Assembly (NCBI RefSeq): GCF_947488985.1
Contig: NZ_CANLBV010000023.1
Span: 1 to 51,131 of the forward strand
Reading direction: 5' to 3'
Origin: an uncultured Vibrio sp.
GTDB taxonomy: Bacteria > Pseudomonadota > Gammaproteobacteria > Enterobacterales > Vibrionaceae
Length of the DNA stretch: 51,131 nt
In this document: positions 1-8,548 of the stretch, piece by piece
Position numbering within the stretch: position 1 is the stretch's first letter
Layout of the letters: every line of letters begins with the position of its first letter
Notes under the pieces: model-generated
Seen by the model: only the letters and a program-made list of their open reading frames with translations
Databases searched by the model: none
What the model was told of the DNA's origin: nothing
Made by a program: the position numbers and the translations under genes

Positions 1-92
1 CGATGTTCAGCTTTATCGTAAATACGACCTGTACTTTTCATTACTTGGAGTAGCAGTTTCCAGCGAATATCAGTTAGTATTGTTCTTGGCAT
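1..92 (-). CDS. IS5-family transposase, N-terminal fragment (runs off the window)
   Basis: The reverse strand from 92 opens with ATG and reads MPRTILTDIRWKLLLQ and on to the window edge, about 30 residues. This is the usual N-terminus of IS5-superfamily DDE transposases of Vibrio, which catalyse cut-and-paste transposition. Only the start is visible, so the catalytic residues cannot be checked. The gene points away from the chitinase. It lies just inside a terminal inverted repeat ending at 180, so the first 180 bases are the end of one insertion sequence. Confidence 0.7.
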   Translation of the reverse strand, partial: MPRTILTDIRWKLLLQVMKSTGRIYDKAEH

Positions 93-180
93 GGTATTGG
101 TTATGGTTTTACTTTTGGCGAAGCAAATTATAACTCTTTACCATGCTGTTTAAAAAATACTCACGAAAGATCAACACGCC
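1..180 (-). mobile_element. End of an IS5-type insertion sequence
   Basis: The element contains the transposase start and ends with CGAAAGATCAACACGCC (164-180), followed by TTAG. The same terminal sequence, with one or two changes, bounds the MITE at 7800-8061, ends the MITE copy at 18913 and occurs alone at 3658-3674. The other end of the element is outside the window, so family and length are inferred from the transposase start. Confidence 0.65.
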
Positions 181-377
181 TTAGTTGTTGGTGCAAAATA
201 AGTGCCGACTCATTGCATGTTATAAACAAATTAATGCGAGTCGTTTTATAAATACTGAATATTTTATGTGTTTAATTGGCGCTGTTACCTACAGTTGTTT
301 TGCGAAGAGATTTAAGTGGTGAGGAATATGCCATTTAGATTAAACATCTTGAAATAACAACTTAAGGAATAGCTAAC

Positions 378-3300
378 ATGCACCTAAACCAAGGAAGAGT
401 GGCCAAGAAGGTTTTTACACTCAGTACTCTCACCGCGTCATGTTTAATGGCGTTCAACAGTTATGCGGCTGTTGATTGCTCAACGTTAGAGGCGTGGGAC
501 TCTGCCACGGTATACACCGGTGGTGATCAGGTATCCCATGATGGCAGCGCGTACTCAGCGAATTACTGGAATCAAAACAACAACCCTAGCCAATTTGAAG
601 GTGATTACGCACAGTGGAAAAAACTGGATGTGTGTAGTGGTAATGGAGGTGGCGGTACACCAAATGAAGCGCCAACAGCCTCGTTAACAGCGCCAACGGC
701 ATCCGATGTGATTGTTGAAGGCGAGAGTGTGGTACTTAGCGCAACAGCACTGGACTCTGATGGCAGTGTTGCTTCGGTAGAATTCTTTGTCGATGGTTCT
801 TCGGTTGCAGTAGTGACAGCGGCACCATTTGAAGTGACTTGGGCTGCAACGTCTGGTAACCATCAAGTTTCAGTTGTTGCGACGGATAATGAAGGTGCAG
901 CAAGTGTTGCAAGTGCGGTTTCTGTTTCTGTTGGTTCAGCACAATCAGGGAATGAAGCACCAACAGTTTCGGTTGCACTTTCAGCGACGTCTGTTGATGT
1001 TGGTGGTGTAGTCACACTGACAGCAACGGCAGCAGACAGCGATGGCACGGTTGATAAGGTTGATTTCTACGTAGCGGGTGCTCTTGTGGGTACAGCAGCG
1101 ACAAGCCCATACACGCTAGATTACACGACCACTCAAGCAGGCTCTCTAGCGGTTTACGCGAAAGCGACAGACAACCAAGGTGCAACGGTGGATTCAGCAC
1201 TGGCTTCTTTGACGGTTAATGGCGCTCCAACGGTGAGCACTTGTCGACCTGATGGCTTGTATCAAACGCAAGGTGTCGATGTTCCTTACTGTACGATTTA
1301 CGATGATGAAGGCCGTGAGAAAATGGGCGCGGATCACCCTCGTCGTGTGATTGGTTACTTCACCAGCTGGCGTGCAGGGGATGACCCACAAGCCGCTTAC
1401 CTAGTAAATGACATCCCTTGGGAACAACTTACACACATTAACTATGCGTTCGTGAGTATTGGCTCAGATGGCAAAGTGAATGTGGGTGATGTAAATGATC
1501 CGAATAACGCCGCGGTTGGGAAAGAGTGGCCGGGTGTGGAAGTTGATCCTGCATTAGGTTTTAAAGGGCACTTTGGTGCACTCGCAACAGCGAAGAAAAA
1601 ACACGGTGTAAAAACGTTAATCTCAATTGGTGGTTGGGCTGAAACGGGCGGTCATTTTGCGACTGACGGTAGTCGAGTTGCTGATGGTGGTTTCTATACC
1701 ATGACGACCAACGCTGACGGTTCTATTAACCATCAAGGTATCGAAACATTCGCGACTTCAGCGGTTGAAATGCTTCGTAAATACCAGTTTGACGGCCTAG
1801 ATATCGATTATGAATACCCAACCTCAATGGCGGGTGCAGGTAACCCGTATGACAAAGACTTCATGGAACCACGTCGTCAGTACCTATGGGCTTCGTACCA
1901 AGTATTGATGAAAGTGCTACGTGAGAAGCTTGATGTGGCGTCAGCTGAAGATGGCAATCATTACATGTTAACTATCGCAGCACCTTCTTCTGGTTACCTA
2001 TTACGCGGTATGGAAACATTTGATGTCACCAAGTACCTCGATTACGTAAACATCATGTCTTACGACCTTCACGGTGCGTGGAACGATCACGTTGGTCATA
2101 ACGCTGCCTTGTTTGATACAGGTAAAGATTCAGAGCTAGCACAGTGGAACGTTTATGGCACTGCGGCTTACGGTGGTATCGGTTATCTGAATACGGATTG
2201 GGCTTACCATTACTTCCGTGGTTCAATGCCAGCAGGTCGTATTAACATCGGTGTGCCTTACTACACGCGTGGTTGGCAAGGTGTAACGGGTGGTGAGAAT
2301 GGTCTTTGGGGTAGAGCTGCGCTACCAAATCAATCTGAATGTGCGGCGGGTACAGGCGAAGGTGAGAAGAACAACTGTGGCCATGGCGCAATTGGTATCG
2401 ACAACATGTGGCACGATACTGATCCGAAAGGCAACGAAATGGGTGCGGGTTCCAACCCAATGTGGCACGCGAAGAACCTAGAGAAAGGTATTTGGGGTTC
2501 TTATGCGGATGCTTACAAGCTTGATCCTGTTAACGATCCAACGGATGTGCTGACCGGAACGTACATGCGTAACTATGACAGTGTGGCGGTTGCCCCTTGG
2601 TTGTGGAATTCCGAGAAAGGCGTATTCCTTTCAACGGAAGATAAAGATTCCATCAATGTGAAAGCGGACTACGTTATCGACAAAGAAATTGGCGGCATCA
2701 TGTTCTGGGAGCTAGCAGGGGATTATAACTGTTATGTACTCGATGCGAGTGGCAATCGAACCTCTATCGATACCACTGAACAAGCATGTAATAGTGGCAA
2801 TGGTGAGTTCCACATGGGTAACACCATGACGAAAGCTATCTATGACAAGTTCAAGTCGGTAACGCCATACGGAAATACCGTCGCGACTGGTGCTATTCCA
2901 ACAGAAGCTCTCGATATTGCAGTGTCTGTGGGTGGCTTTAAAGTGGGTGACCAAAACTACCCAATCAACCCGAAAATCACGTTTACAAATAACACAGACC
3001 AAGCACTTCCGGGCGGAACTGAATTCCAGTTCGATATTCCCGTGTCAGCCCCTGATAACGCAAAAGATCAATCAGGTGGCGGTTTGACTGTGATTGCTTC
3101 AGGCCATACTCGTGCCGATAATATTGGTGGTTTAGATGGCACGATGCACCGCGTAGCGTTCACGTTACCTGCATGGGAAGATCTTCCTGCTGGTGGTGTG
3201 TATGAGCTAGATATGGTGTATTACTTGCCAATTTCAGGCCCTGCTAATTACGCAGTCAATGTTGATGGTGTGGATTACGCCTTTAGCTTCGAACAGCCAG

Positions 3301-3545
3301 ACTTGCCTCTGGGTGATATCAGCGCGGGTAACGGTGCTCCAGGTGGCGGTGAAACAATACCAGGCAGCTGTGATACCACAGGTTTAACGGTTTACCCAGA
3401 TTTCCCTCAGAGTGATTGGGCAGGTAATCCAAGCCATGCGAATTCAGGTGATGAAGTGGTTCATAACAATGCCATTTACAAGGCAAATTGGTGGACAAGC
3501 TCTGAGCCGGGCAGTGATGGCAGTTGGACAAAAGTGTGTTCATAG
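378..3545 (+). CDS. Secreted multidomain GH18 chitodextrinase/chitinase (EndoI-like)
   Basis: This 1055-residue exported glycoside hydrolase should cleave beta-1,4 links in chitin or chito-oligosaccharides outside the cytoplasm. A Sec signal peptide ends near residue 31 (FNSYAA). It is followed by a ChtBD3-type chitin-binding module (about 33-86), two Ig-like modules of the VEFFVDG/VDFYVAG type (about 95-187 and 193-281), the GH18 barrel (about 310-850), a chitinase C-terminal beta domain (about 865-1000) and a second ChtBD3 at the end. The GH18 signature is DGLDIDYE, with D472, D475, D477 and catalytic E479. Length and layout resemble Vibrio chitodextrinase EndoI more than ChiA. The start has TAAGGA just upstream. 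The gene stands alone, 197 bp from the IS end, and is followed by a strong terminator. Substrate length preference cannot be told from sequence. Confidence 0.92.
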   Translation: MHLNQGRVAKKVFTLSTLTASCLMAFNSYAAVDCSTLEAWDSATVYTGGDQVSHDGSAYSANYWNQNNNPSQFEGDYAQWKKLDVCSGNGGGGTPNEAPTASLTAPTASDVIVEGESVVLSATALDSDGSVASVEFFVDGSSVAVVTAAPFEVTWAATSGNHQVSVVATDNEGAASVASAVSVSVGSAQSGNEAPTVSVALSATSVDVGGVVTLTATAADSDGTVDKVDFYVAGALVGTAATSPYTLDYTTTQAGSLAVYAKATDNQGATVDSALASLTVNGAPTVSTCRPDGLYQTQGVDVPYCTIYDDEGREKMGADHPRRVIGYFTSWRAGDDPQAAYLVNDIPWEQLTHINYAFVSIGSDGKVNVGDVNDPNNAAVGKEWPGVEVDPALGFKGHFGALATAKKKHGVKTLISIGGWAETGGHFATDGSRVADGGFYTMTTNADGSINHQGIETFATSAVEMLRKYQFDGLDIDYEYPTSMAGAGNPYDKDFMEPRRQYLWASYQVLMKVLREKLDVASAEDGNHYMLTIAAPSSGYLLRGMETFDVTKYLDYVNIMSYDLHGAWNDHVGHNAALFDTGKDSELAQWNVYGTAAYGGIGYLNTDWAYHYFRGSMPAGRINIGVPYYTRGWQGVTGGENGLWGRAALPNQSECAAGTGEGEKNNCGHGAIGIDNMWHDTDPKGNEMGAGSNPMWHAKNLEKGIWGSYADAYKLDPVNDPTDVLTGTYMRNYDSVAVAPWLWNSEKGVFLSTEDKDSINVKADYVIDKEIGGIMFWELAGDYNCYVLDASGNRTSIDTTEQACNSGNGEFHMGNTMTKAIYDKFKSVTPYGNTVATGAIPTEALDIAVSVGGFKVGDQNYPINPKITFTNNTDQALPGGTEFQFDIPVSAPDNAKDQSGGGLTVIASGHTRADNIGGLDGTMHRVAFTLPAWEDLPAGGVYELDMVYYLPISGPANYAVNVDGVDYAFSFEQPDLPLGDISAGNGAPGGGETIPGSCDTTGLTVYPDFPQSDWAGNPSHANSGDEVVHNNAIYKANWWTSSEPGSDGSWTKVCS

Positions 3546-3597
3546 CACGGAACTGACTCGATAATCCAATGCACGAGCATTACGGATTAACGTGAAT

Positions 3598-3634
3598 AAA
3601 ACCACCGAACTGACACCAGTTCGGTGGTTTTTTA
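3598..3634 (+). terminator. Rho-independent terminator after the chitinase
   Basis: A 12-bp perfect stem (ACCACCGAACTG paired with CAGTTCGGTGGT) has a 4-base loop and a following run of T. It lies 55 bp after the chitinase stop codon. Confidence 0.9.
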
Positions 3635-3657
3635 TTTGTCGGTGATCCATCGACAGG

Positions 3658-3674
3658 GAGGTCAACACGCCCTA
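3658..3674. repeat. Solo terminal inverted repeat of the IS5/MITE family
   Basis: GAGGTCAACACGCCCTA matches the outer end of the MITE at 8061 and the IS end at 180, in the same orientation. No partner end or internal element sequence is visible next to it. It is probably a relic left by deletion or a degenerate copy. Confidence 0.55.
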
Positions 3675-3714
3675 GTCAAAGCGACCAGTGTTCAATTAAA
3701 TGGTCTGAGTAGAG

Positions 3715-3733
3715 CAAAAAGCCCAAGCTGGGC
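3715..3733 (-). terminator. Terminator of the small YgjV-like gene
   Basis: Read on the minus strand, GCCCAGCTTGGGC forms a 5-bp G/C-rich stem followed by TTTTTG. It lies about 80 bp past the stop codon at 3814. Confidence 0.6.
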
Positions 3734-3813
3734 ATCGATTCTTGACTAGAATGATAGAAGCATCTGGGATCGTTTAGAATGATTTGGAATCGCGTTTGAG
3801 CCGTTTAATCCGT

Positions 3814-4068
3814 TTAAGTTTTGGCTTCCTTTATCGTTTGCGCTTTTTTTTCCTTTTGCATTTTTGCAAGAAAGTAGATGTTTACACAAGCGATGAAACC
3901 GTTGGTGACCGCCACTGGCCATGCGTCAATGATAACGCCGTATACTGTGAAGAGAGCACACCCAATAAAGTTAAGAACACGCAGGCGGACGATATCTTTC
4001 ATGGTGAGTGAAAGCGCAACCATCACAGAGGCTGCATAACCTAAAATTTCAACCATATTGAATTCCAT
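3814..4068 (-). CDS. Small YgjV-like inner-membrane protein
   Basis: This 84-residue protein has about three hydrophobic segments (around residues 4-20, 28-47 and 50-67) and a short basic lysine-rich tail. It resembles the small Imp-YgjV family of inner-membrane proteins, whose function is unknown. The chosen ATG has GAGGG eight bases upstream. The gene is monocistronic, and a hairpin terminator follows it. The roughly 170-bp leader shared with the divergent lipoprotein gene contains a GAGG/CCTC pairing but no riboswitch I can name. The family call rests on hydrophobic pattern and length, so it is tentative. Confidence 0.6.
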   Translation of the reverse strand: MEFNMVEILGYAASVMVALSLTMKDIVRLRVLNFIGCALFTVYGVIIDAWPVAVTNGFIACVNIYFLAKMQKEKKAQTIKEAKT

Positions 4069-4241
4069 TGTTTGACCCTCTTAAATTTTCCGGTACCAAT
4101 TCTTCTCTTCATGAGATGGTTGAGGGAACTCCGTACCTCGAATGGTCTGGTTATGTTTAACGGGGCGACTATACCAAGTCTGTTTTTGTGATTAAACCCC
4201 CAAATTGATAGTTATTCCCTGAATGATTAAGGAGACTGCGA

Positions 4242-4844
4242 ATGACACAAGGATACGTGGATGTAGCAAAGTGTATAAAACCCCGATTTCAGATAATAAG
4301 TGCGACATTAATGACTTTGATTACGATGGGGCTGGCAGGCTGCAGTGCACAACAAGTACCAGCAACGCTCAACTATGGTGTAGTCACCAGTGGAGACTTA
4401 GATTTTATGAAAAACGGGGTTGTAACGTACTCATGGCACCCTAAATCAGAGCAAATCTATCTTTCGCAAAAATACGACAAAACCGTTATCACTGATCTGG
4501 TGCGAGATGCGATTCAAGAGCAACTGTCAAACAAAGGATATCAGTTTAATCAAGATCATGGTGACGTCGTTGTTGGCTTTGGGTTAGCGCAAAACTCGGA
4601 GTTCAATGATGACGCAATCTTCGATGCGATCAATCTTTCAACTGGGGTCGAATTTTATGCGAGTGAAGGAAAGCAAGCCGAGAAAGGCTCCTTGTATATT
4701 GCCTTCTTTGTGCCGAACTCTGACACAAGATTATGGCAGGCATTAGCTCAATCGGACATTCAGCCCAAATTATCACCCAGCGAAACCAAGCAACGTATTA
4801 AGGGGTATGTGGGCAGGCTATTTAGCGGCATGCCAGAACGCTAG
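4242..4844 (+). CDS. DUF4136-like lipoprotein
   Basis: The protein has 200 residues. A hydrophobic segment ends in lipobox GLAGC with Cys34, so it should be lipid-anchored in the periplasm or outer membrane. The mature part (NYGVVTSGDLDFMKNGVVTY onward) has the DUF4136 pattern: an opening strand, a helix leading to VRDAIQEQLSNKGYQ, then a beta strand VVVGFGLA. The family's function is unknown. The ATG at 4242 has AAGGAG at 4229-4234. It leaves an unusually long stretch of about 20 residues before the signal core, so an internal start is possible. A hairpin with a T-run at 4929-4960 ends the transcript. Confidence 0.65.
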   Translation: MTQGYVDVAKCIKPRFQIISATLMTLITMGLAGCSAQQVPATLNYGVVTSGDLDFMKNGVVTYSWHPKSEQIYLSQKYDKTVITDLVRDAIQEQLSNKGYQFNQDHGDVVVGFGLAQNSEFNDDAIFDAINLSTGVEFYASEGKQAEKGSLYIAFFVPNSDTRLWQALAQSDIQPKLSPSETKQRIKGYVGRLFSGMPER

Positions 4845-4928
4845 AACTATTCACTGAACCCATGTTAATGACTAGGGAATGGAGATATTGCAGATGATCA
4901 TTTTTTATTTGTAACGATTGGTACATTT

Positions 4929-4960
4929 GCGTAAAGCAACGTAAAGTTTACGCTTTTTTT
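4929..4960 (+). terminator. Terminator between the DUF4136-like gene and the carboxypeptidase gene
   Basis: GCGTAAA (4929-4935) pairs with TTTACGC (4947-4953), and seven T follow directly. It lies about 85 bp after the lipoprotein stop codon and upstream of the carboxypeptidase promoter region, which contains a TATACT hexamer at 4974-4979. Confidence 0.7.
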
Positions 4961-5008
4961 ACTGGCGTTTGTCTATACTGAACAAAACGTTAACTTAGGT
5001 TTGATTCA

Positions 5009-6196
5009 ATGAAACTGTTTTCCAAGTACTATCTCCCTCTATTAAGTGTATTCATTGTAAGTAACGCCGCAATGGTGAGCCGTGCTGCTGTCGCCGCTCC
5101 TTCTGTCGTACCAAGCCCACCGAGCCTAGGCGCGAAAGGGTATGTGCTAATCGACTTTAATTCCGGTGATGTACTGGTTGAAAATAACGCGCACACGAAA
5201 CTCAACCCAGCAAGTTTGACCAAGTTGATGACCAGTTATGTGGCTGGACAAGAGATGAAGCGAGGTAACATCTCGGCTGATGACCAAGTACGAATCAGCG
5301 AAAATGCTTGGGCAAAGAAGTTTCCTGACTCTTCTAAAATGTTCATTGAAGTGAATACCGATGTTGCGATGATGGATCTCTACCGTGGTTTGATTATCCA
5401 ATCGGGTAACGATGCCAGTGTGGCGATTGCAGAACACGTCGCAGGCTCTGAAGATGCCTTTGTCGATCTTATGAACTCTTGGGCAACCTCCCTTCAATTA
5501 GACAATACCCATTTTGCCAATGCACATGGCTTGGATGCCGAAAACCTGTATTCGACACCTTATGATATTGCGTTACTGGGCCGTGCCATTATTCGAGATT
5601 TACCGGATGTATATGGCTTATACAGTGAGCGCTCATTCAGTTATAACGGCATCACACAACACAACCGCAATGGTTTACTGCGTGATCGAAGCTTAACAGT
5701 TGATGGTATGAAAACCGGTTATACCTCGGGCGCAGGCTACAGTTTAGCGAGTTCGGCCACCCAAGGTGATATGAGGCTTATCGCGGTTGTCATGGGTGCA
5801 TCTAGCATCAAGAATCGTGAGTCAGACAGCAAACAACTATTAAGCTACGGTTTTCGATTCTTTGACACCCTCAATCCGCATCAAGCTGGCGACCAAGTCG
5901 CTGAAGAGAAGGTATGGTTTGGTGAACAAGACACCTTAAAGCTAGGTGTAGCAGAAGATACTTTTATTACGCTACCTAAGTCGGACAGTAAAAAGCTGAC
6001 CGCGTCGATTGAGCTTAACGCTGAACTGAAAGCCCCAATCGCAGAAGGGCAAACCTTAGGTGTTGTTCACTACAGTGTTGATGGCGAAGATGTGCAAACT
6101 CAGCCTTTAATTGCGTTAGAAGCCGTTGAGAAAGGGAGCATATTTAAACGCTTGATGGACTACGTTAAGTTGTTCTTTGTTGGGCTATTTAAATAG
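5009..6196 (+). CDS. D-alanyl-D-alanine carboxypeptidase (PBP5/DacA-DacC family)
   Basis: This low-molecular-mass penicillin-binding protein removes the terminal D-Ala from peptidoglycan pentapeptides in the periplasm. The 395 residues start with a signal peptide ending near Ala30. All three active-site motifs are present: SLTK (Ser69, Lys72), SGN (132-134) and KTG (235-237). The beta-rich PBP5 C-terminal domain follows. The last 20 residues, rich in Lys, Phe and Leu, can form the amphipathic membrane-anchor helix typical of the family. Length is normal for PBP5/6. The gene appears monocistronic. Which paralogue it is (DacA or DacC) cannot be settled here. Confidence 0.93.
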   Translation: MKLFSKYYLPLLSVFIVSNAAMVSRAAVAAPSVVPSPPSLGAKGYVLIDFNSGDVLVENNAHTKLNPASLTKLMTSYVAGQEMKRGNISADDQVRISENAWAKKFPDSSKMFIEVNTDVAMMDLYRGLIIQSGNDASVAIAEHVAGSEDAFVDLMNSWATSLQLDNTHFANAHGLDAENLYSTPYDIALLGRAIIRDLPDVYGLYSERSFSYNGITQHNRNGLLRDRSLTVDGMKTGYTSGAGYSLASSATQGDMRLIAVVMGASSIKNRESDSKQLLSYGFRFFDTLNPHQAGDQVAEEKVWFGEQDTLKLGVAEDTFITLPKSDSKKLTASIELNAELKAPIAEGQTLGVVHYSVDGEDVQTQPLIALEAVEKGSIFKRLMDYVKLFFVGLFK

Positions 6197-6449
6197 CCCT
6201 TGTGGTTAGATAACACAGACTTAGGCTAATCGTCTTGTCACGTGAGTCGTGGCCATTAAACGTAATAAAAACACAAGTACGGTGGGCGTTGTGAGTGGGT
6301 CATAATGCCCATTGATGTGTTTGTTCTCATAAATGTTTTTGCTCGCATAAATACTTTTGTTCGCAAAAAGCTGGGGATGGCGGCTTTCTTTATTAGCCGT
6401 AGCGATGGGTTTCGATTACTATACGCAAAATTTAGCAGCGTAGTTACTT

Positions 6450-6743
6450 ATGAGCATAGAGATAAAGAACATCACCGAACCTGAAGTAACTTGTGCCAAT
6501 TGTCAGGCATGCTGTTGTCGTTTAGAGGTGATGATCATCACTGATACGGGCGTACCTGAAGAGCACATAGCTTACGACCAATGGGGCGGAGAAACCATGA
6601 AACGCTTAGATGATGGTTGGTGCTCAGCGGTCGATAGAGAAACGCTGATGTGTACAATCTACGAAAACCGACCTTGGATATGTCGAGAGTTCGAAATGGG
6701 TTCTTTTGAATGCGTTGACCAGCGCAAAGATGTGATGGGTTAA
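6450..6743 (+). CDS. YkgJ-type cysteine-cluster protein
   Basis: This 97-residue protein has a dense Cys pattern, CANCQACCC near residues 15-23, then single Cys at about 58, 69, 78 and 87. This is the arrangement of the YkgJ/UPF0153 zinc- or iron-binding family (CxxCxxCC then CxxY-E-RPWxCREF). The motif YENRPWICREFE is characteristic. The cellular role of the family is not established. The Shine-Dalgarno sequence is weak. The 253 bp upstream hold no other gene that I can see. Confidence 0.8.
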   Translation: MSIEIKNITEPEVTCANCQACCCRLEVMIITDTGVPEEHIAYDQWGGETMKRLDDGWCSAVDRETLMCTIYENRPWICREFEMGSFECVDQRKDVMG

Positions 6744-6816
6744 GCGACATTAAAGTAATGTATTAACTATTGCCTGAGCTGTATTAGTACACCTGAGCTC
6801 TATTGTTCGTAGATCT

Positions 6817-7714
6817 TTATTTGTCAGTAGAGCTCAAGCACTCTGCAAGAAAATCGATAAACACGCGAATTCGCTGAGGCAAATAATCACTTGCATGGTA
6901 CACCGCGTACATCGGCAAGTAGTCTTTGTTCCAACCTTCTAATATACGCGTTAATTCTCCTTTCTCAACAAACTCGTTACTCATCCAATCTGGTAACGCT
7001 GCCAAGCCTAAACCTTGTCTCGCCATAGTAAGCAACATTTCTGGGCTGTCTGACGTGAAAATCTGGTTTACGCGAACACTACGACTTTGGCGATCTTTAT
7101 CGGTGAAACGCCATTCGTCCACCGGATTCATCAAAGAATAGGTTAAGCACTGATGTTGTATAAGATTTTGTGGATGTTCAGGTTTCCCGTACTTACTGAG
7201 ATAACCCGGTGATGCAACGTACTGGATTTTGTTGTTGAACAGGAAGCGAGCCTTTAGCCCTGAGTCTTTGAGTTGTGATGCTCGGATAGCAATATCAATG
7301 TTGTGGTCATTCAGGTTTACAATGCGGTCGTCGACACTGAGGTTTACACGGATACCTGGATGTTGCACAGTAAAGGCTTGAATTGGTTCGCTCAGTAACA
7401 TTGTAGAAAAGGCACTTGGTGCTGAGATTTTAAGCTCACCTTCTACGGATTCAGTCTCACGCTTGAGCCTACTTTCTATGGCAGACATCTCTTCGGAGTA
7501 AACGGGAGCAATAGGTGAGGTAGTCTTTTCCTGCATGAGTGAGGGAGATTTTTCGGCTATTTCGTTGAAACAAAGTGATCCCTAAGTCATTCTCCAACCA
7601 CGCTATCTTCTTACTCACTGCGCCTTGTGTTATGTCTAACTTATTGGCCGTTGCGGTGAAGCTATTCAGTTGTGCGGTTTCCACAAAGATGCGAATGCAT
7701 TCGATCTTGTCCAT
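6817..7714 (-). pseudogene. LysR-family regulator with a single-base frameshift
   Basis: Two overlapping reading frames together make one complete LysR protein. Frame one (from 7714) encodes the winged helix-turn-helix (MDKIECIRIFVETAQLNSFT through SRLL). The other frame encodes EEMSAIESRLKR and the full effector-binding domain to 6817. Removing one C from the CC at 7495-7496 joins them as SRLLEEMSAIESRL and gives 298 residues, the normal LysR length. As written, translation leaves the frame after about 73 residues, so no working regulator is made unless slippage occurs. It diverges from the DoxX-like gene with a MITE between them. A sequencing error is possible. The rest of both halves looks intact and unmutated. 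Confidence 0.85.
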
Positions 7715-7799
7715 CTTACTTGCCTTTTGTTTATCTATTCCAATTTGGAATCTTAACTATCTTAAAACTAGCATTTATCACCTTAATTATGAATGATTA

Positions 7800-8061
7800 G
7801 GGCGTGTTGATCTTTCGAGCTGATTTTTGCAGCGAGTTGCTGGGTATTTATACAAGACAGAGGCTTCTCATGTAGCTAGCCTACATGAGAAGCCGATAAC
7901 GTAGTAGAAATGACCAGCAAACGCTGCCCGAAGGGTTCGGCTAAAAGCATTTTACTCTTTGTTGAGGAGGAATTGCTTAGAATAACTAGGCGACTTCCCC
8001 CTCGCCGCGATTAAACGCTTTTATCTCGAACAAAATTTAACCGCGAAAGGTCAACACGCCC
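7800..8061. mobile_element. 262-bp MITE with IS5-type terminal inverted repeats
   Basis: The ends GGGCGTGTTGATCTTTCG and CGAAAGGTCAACACGCCC are inverted repeats matching at 17 of 18 positions, and each is flanked by TA, the likely target duplication. No coding frame fits inside. The ends match the IS end at 180, so it is probably mobilised by that transposase. Bases 7800-7947 are repeated in inverted orientation at 18765-18913. It lies between the divergent LysR pseudogene and the DoxX-like gene, and ends 46 bp before the latter's ATG. Confidence 0.8.
7862..7894. repeat. Perfect hairpin inside the MITE
   Basis: GGCTTCTCATGTAG pairs perfectly with CTACATGAGAAGCC around a 5-base loop. The second MITE copy keeps the first arm but has a mutated second arm, so its stem is broken. 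Confidence 0.8.
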
Positions 8062-8107
8062 TAAATAATATCGTTGAAATTCATGATTCTTAATAGAGGT
8101 AGACTAG

Positions 8108-8467
8108 ATGAGTACAACAATCAGCATTTTGATGGTGGTGTTCTTTGTGTTAGCGAGTTCGATTAAAACACTTGGTTGGCAAAAGAAGGTATTTGAAATC
8201 CAGCTTGGTTTCTTTAAAAGCTATGGCTTGAATAGAGTGATTATGTTTCTGGTGGGGTTAGTCGAATTGACAGGAGCGGCTCTTTTGATTTTAGCTCTAT
8301 GTGAGATCTCACCAGAACAGACTCAAGTGATGGGCGGTGCAATACTGGGGGCGACTTCGATGGGAGCACTTTACTTCCACTTAAGGTTTGATACTTGGAA
8401 AGACGGTATTCCAGCGATAGTTACCTTGTTGTGTTCAAGCTTTCTAGTTGTAGGTTTCTGGTACTAG
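8108..8467 (+). CDS. DoxX-like small integral membrane protein
   Basis: This 119-residue protein has four predicted membrane spans. It carries the DoxX-like pattern: VVFFVLASSIKTLGW at the start, FLVGLVELTGAALLIL in the second span, then a Gly/Ala-rich third span with YFHLRF. Members of this family are poorly characterised inner-membrane proteins. Some act with thiol or redox enzymes, which cannot be claimed here. GAGG lies eight bases before the ATG. The MITE ends 46 bp upstream, so any original promoter or LysR operator has been displaced or replaced. Confidence 0.75.
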   Translation: MSTTISILMVVFFVLASSIKTLGWQKKVFEIQLGFFKSYGLNRVIMFLVGLVELTGAALLILALCEISPEQTQVMGGAILGATSMGALYFHLRFDTWKDGIPAIVTLLCSSFLVVGFWY

Positions 8468-8515
8468 CTTCTATGTAGTGTCTCGAAAGTTTACTTGCAG
8501 GTTATTTGAGAAGAG

Positions 8516-8533
8516 TAGGGCTCGAAAGCCCTA
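8516..8533. terminator. Hairpin between convergent genes
   Basis: TAGGGCT pairs with AGCCCTA around a CGAA tetraloop, between the convergent DoxX-like and pseudouridine synthase genes. There is no T-run, so termination is only likely. Confidence 0.45.
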
Positions 8534-8548
8534 CGCGAGTAAGTAGAC

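Noticed and set aside
378..3545. Chitinase as part of a composite transposon
   Set aside because: Only a solo IS end lies on the far side, with no second IS copy, and the gene is a normal Vibrio chitinase.
4069..4241. Riboswitch in the leader of the small YgjV-like gene
   Set aside because: Short pairings such as GAGG with CCTC exist, but no known riboswitch core is visible.
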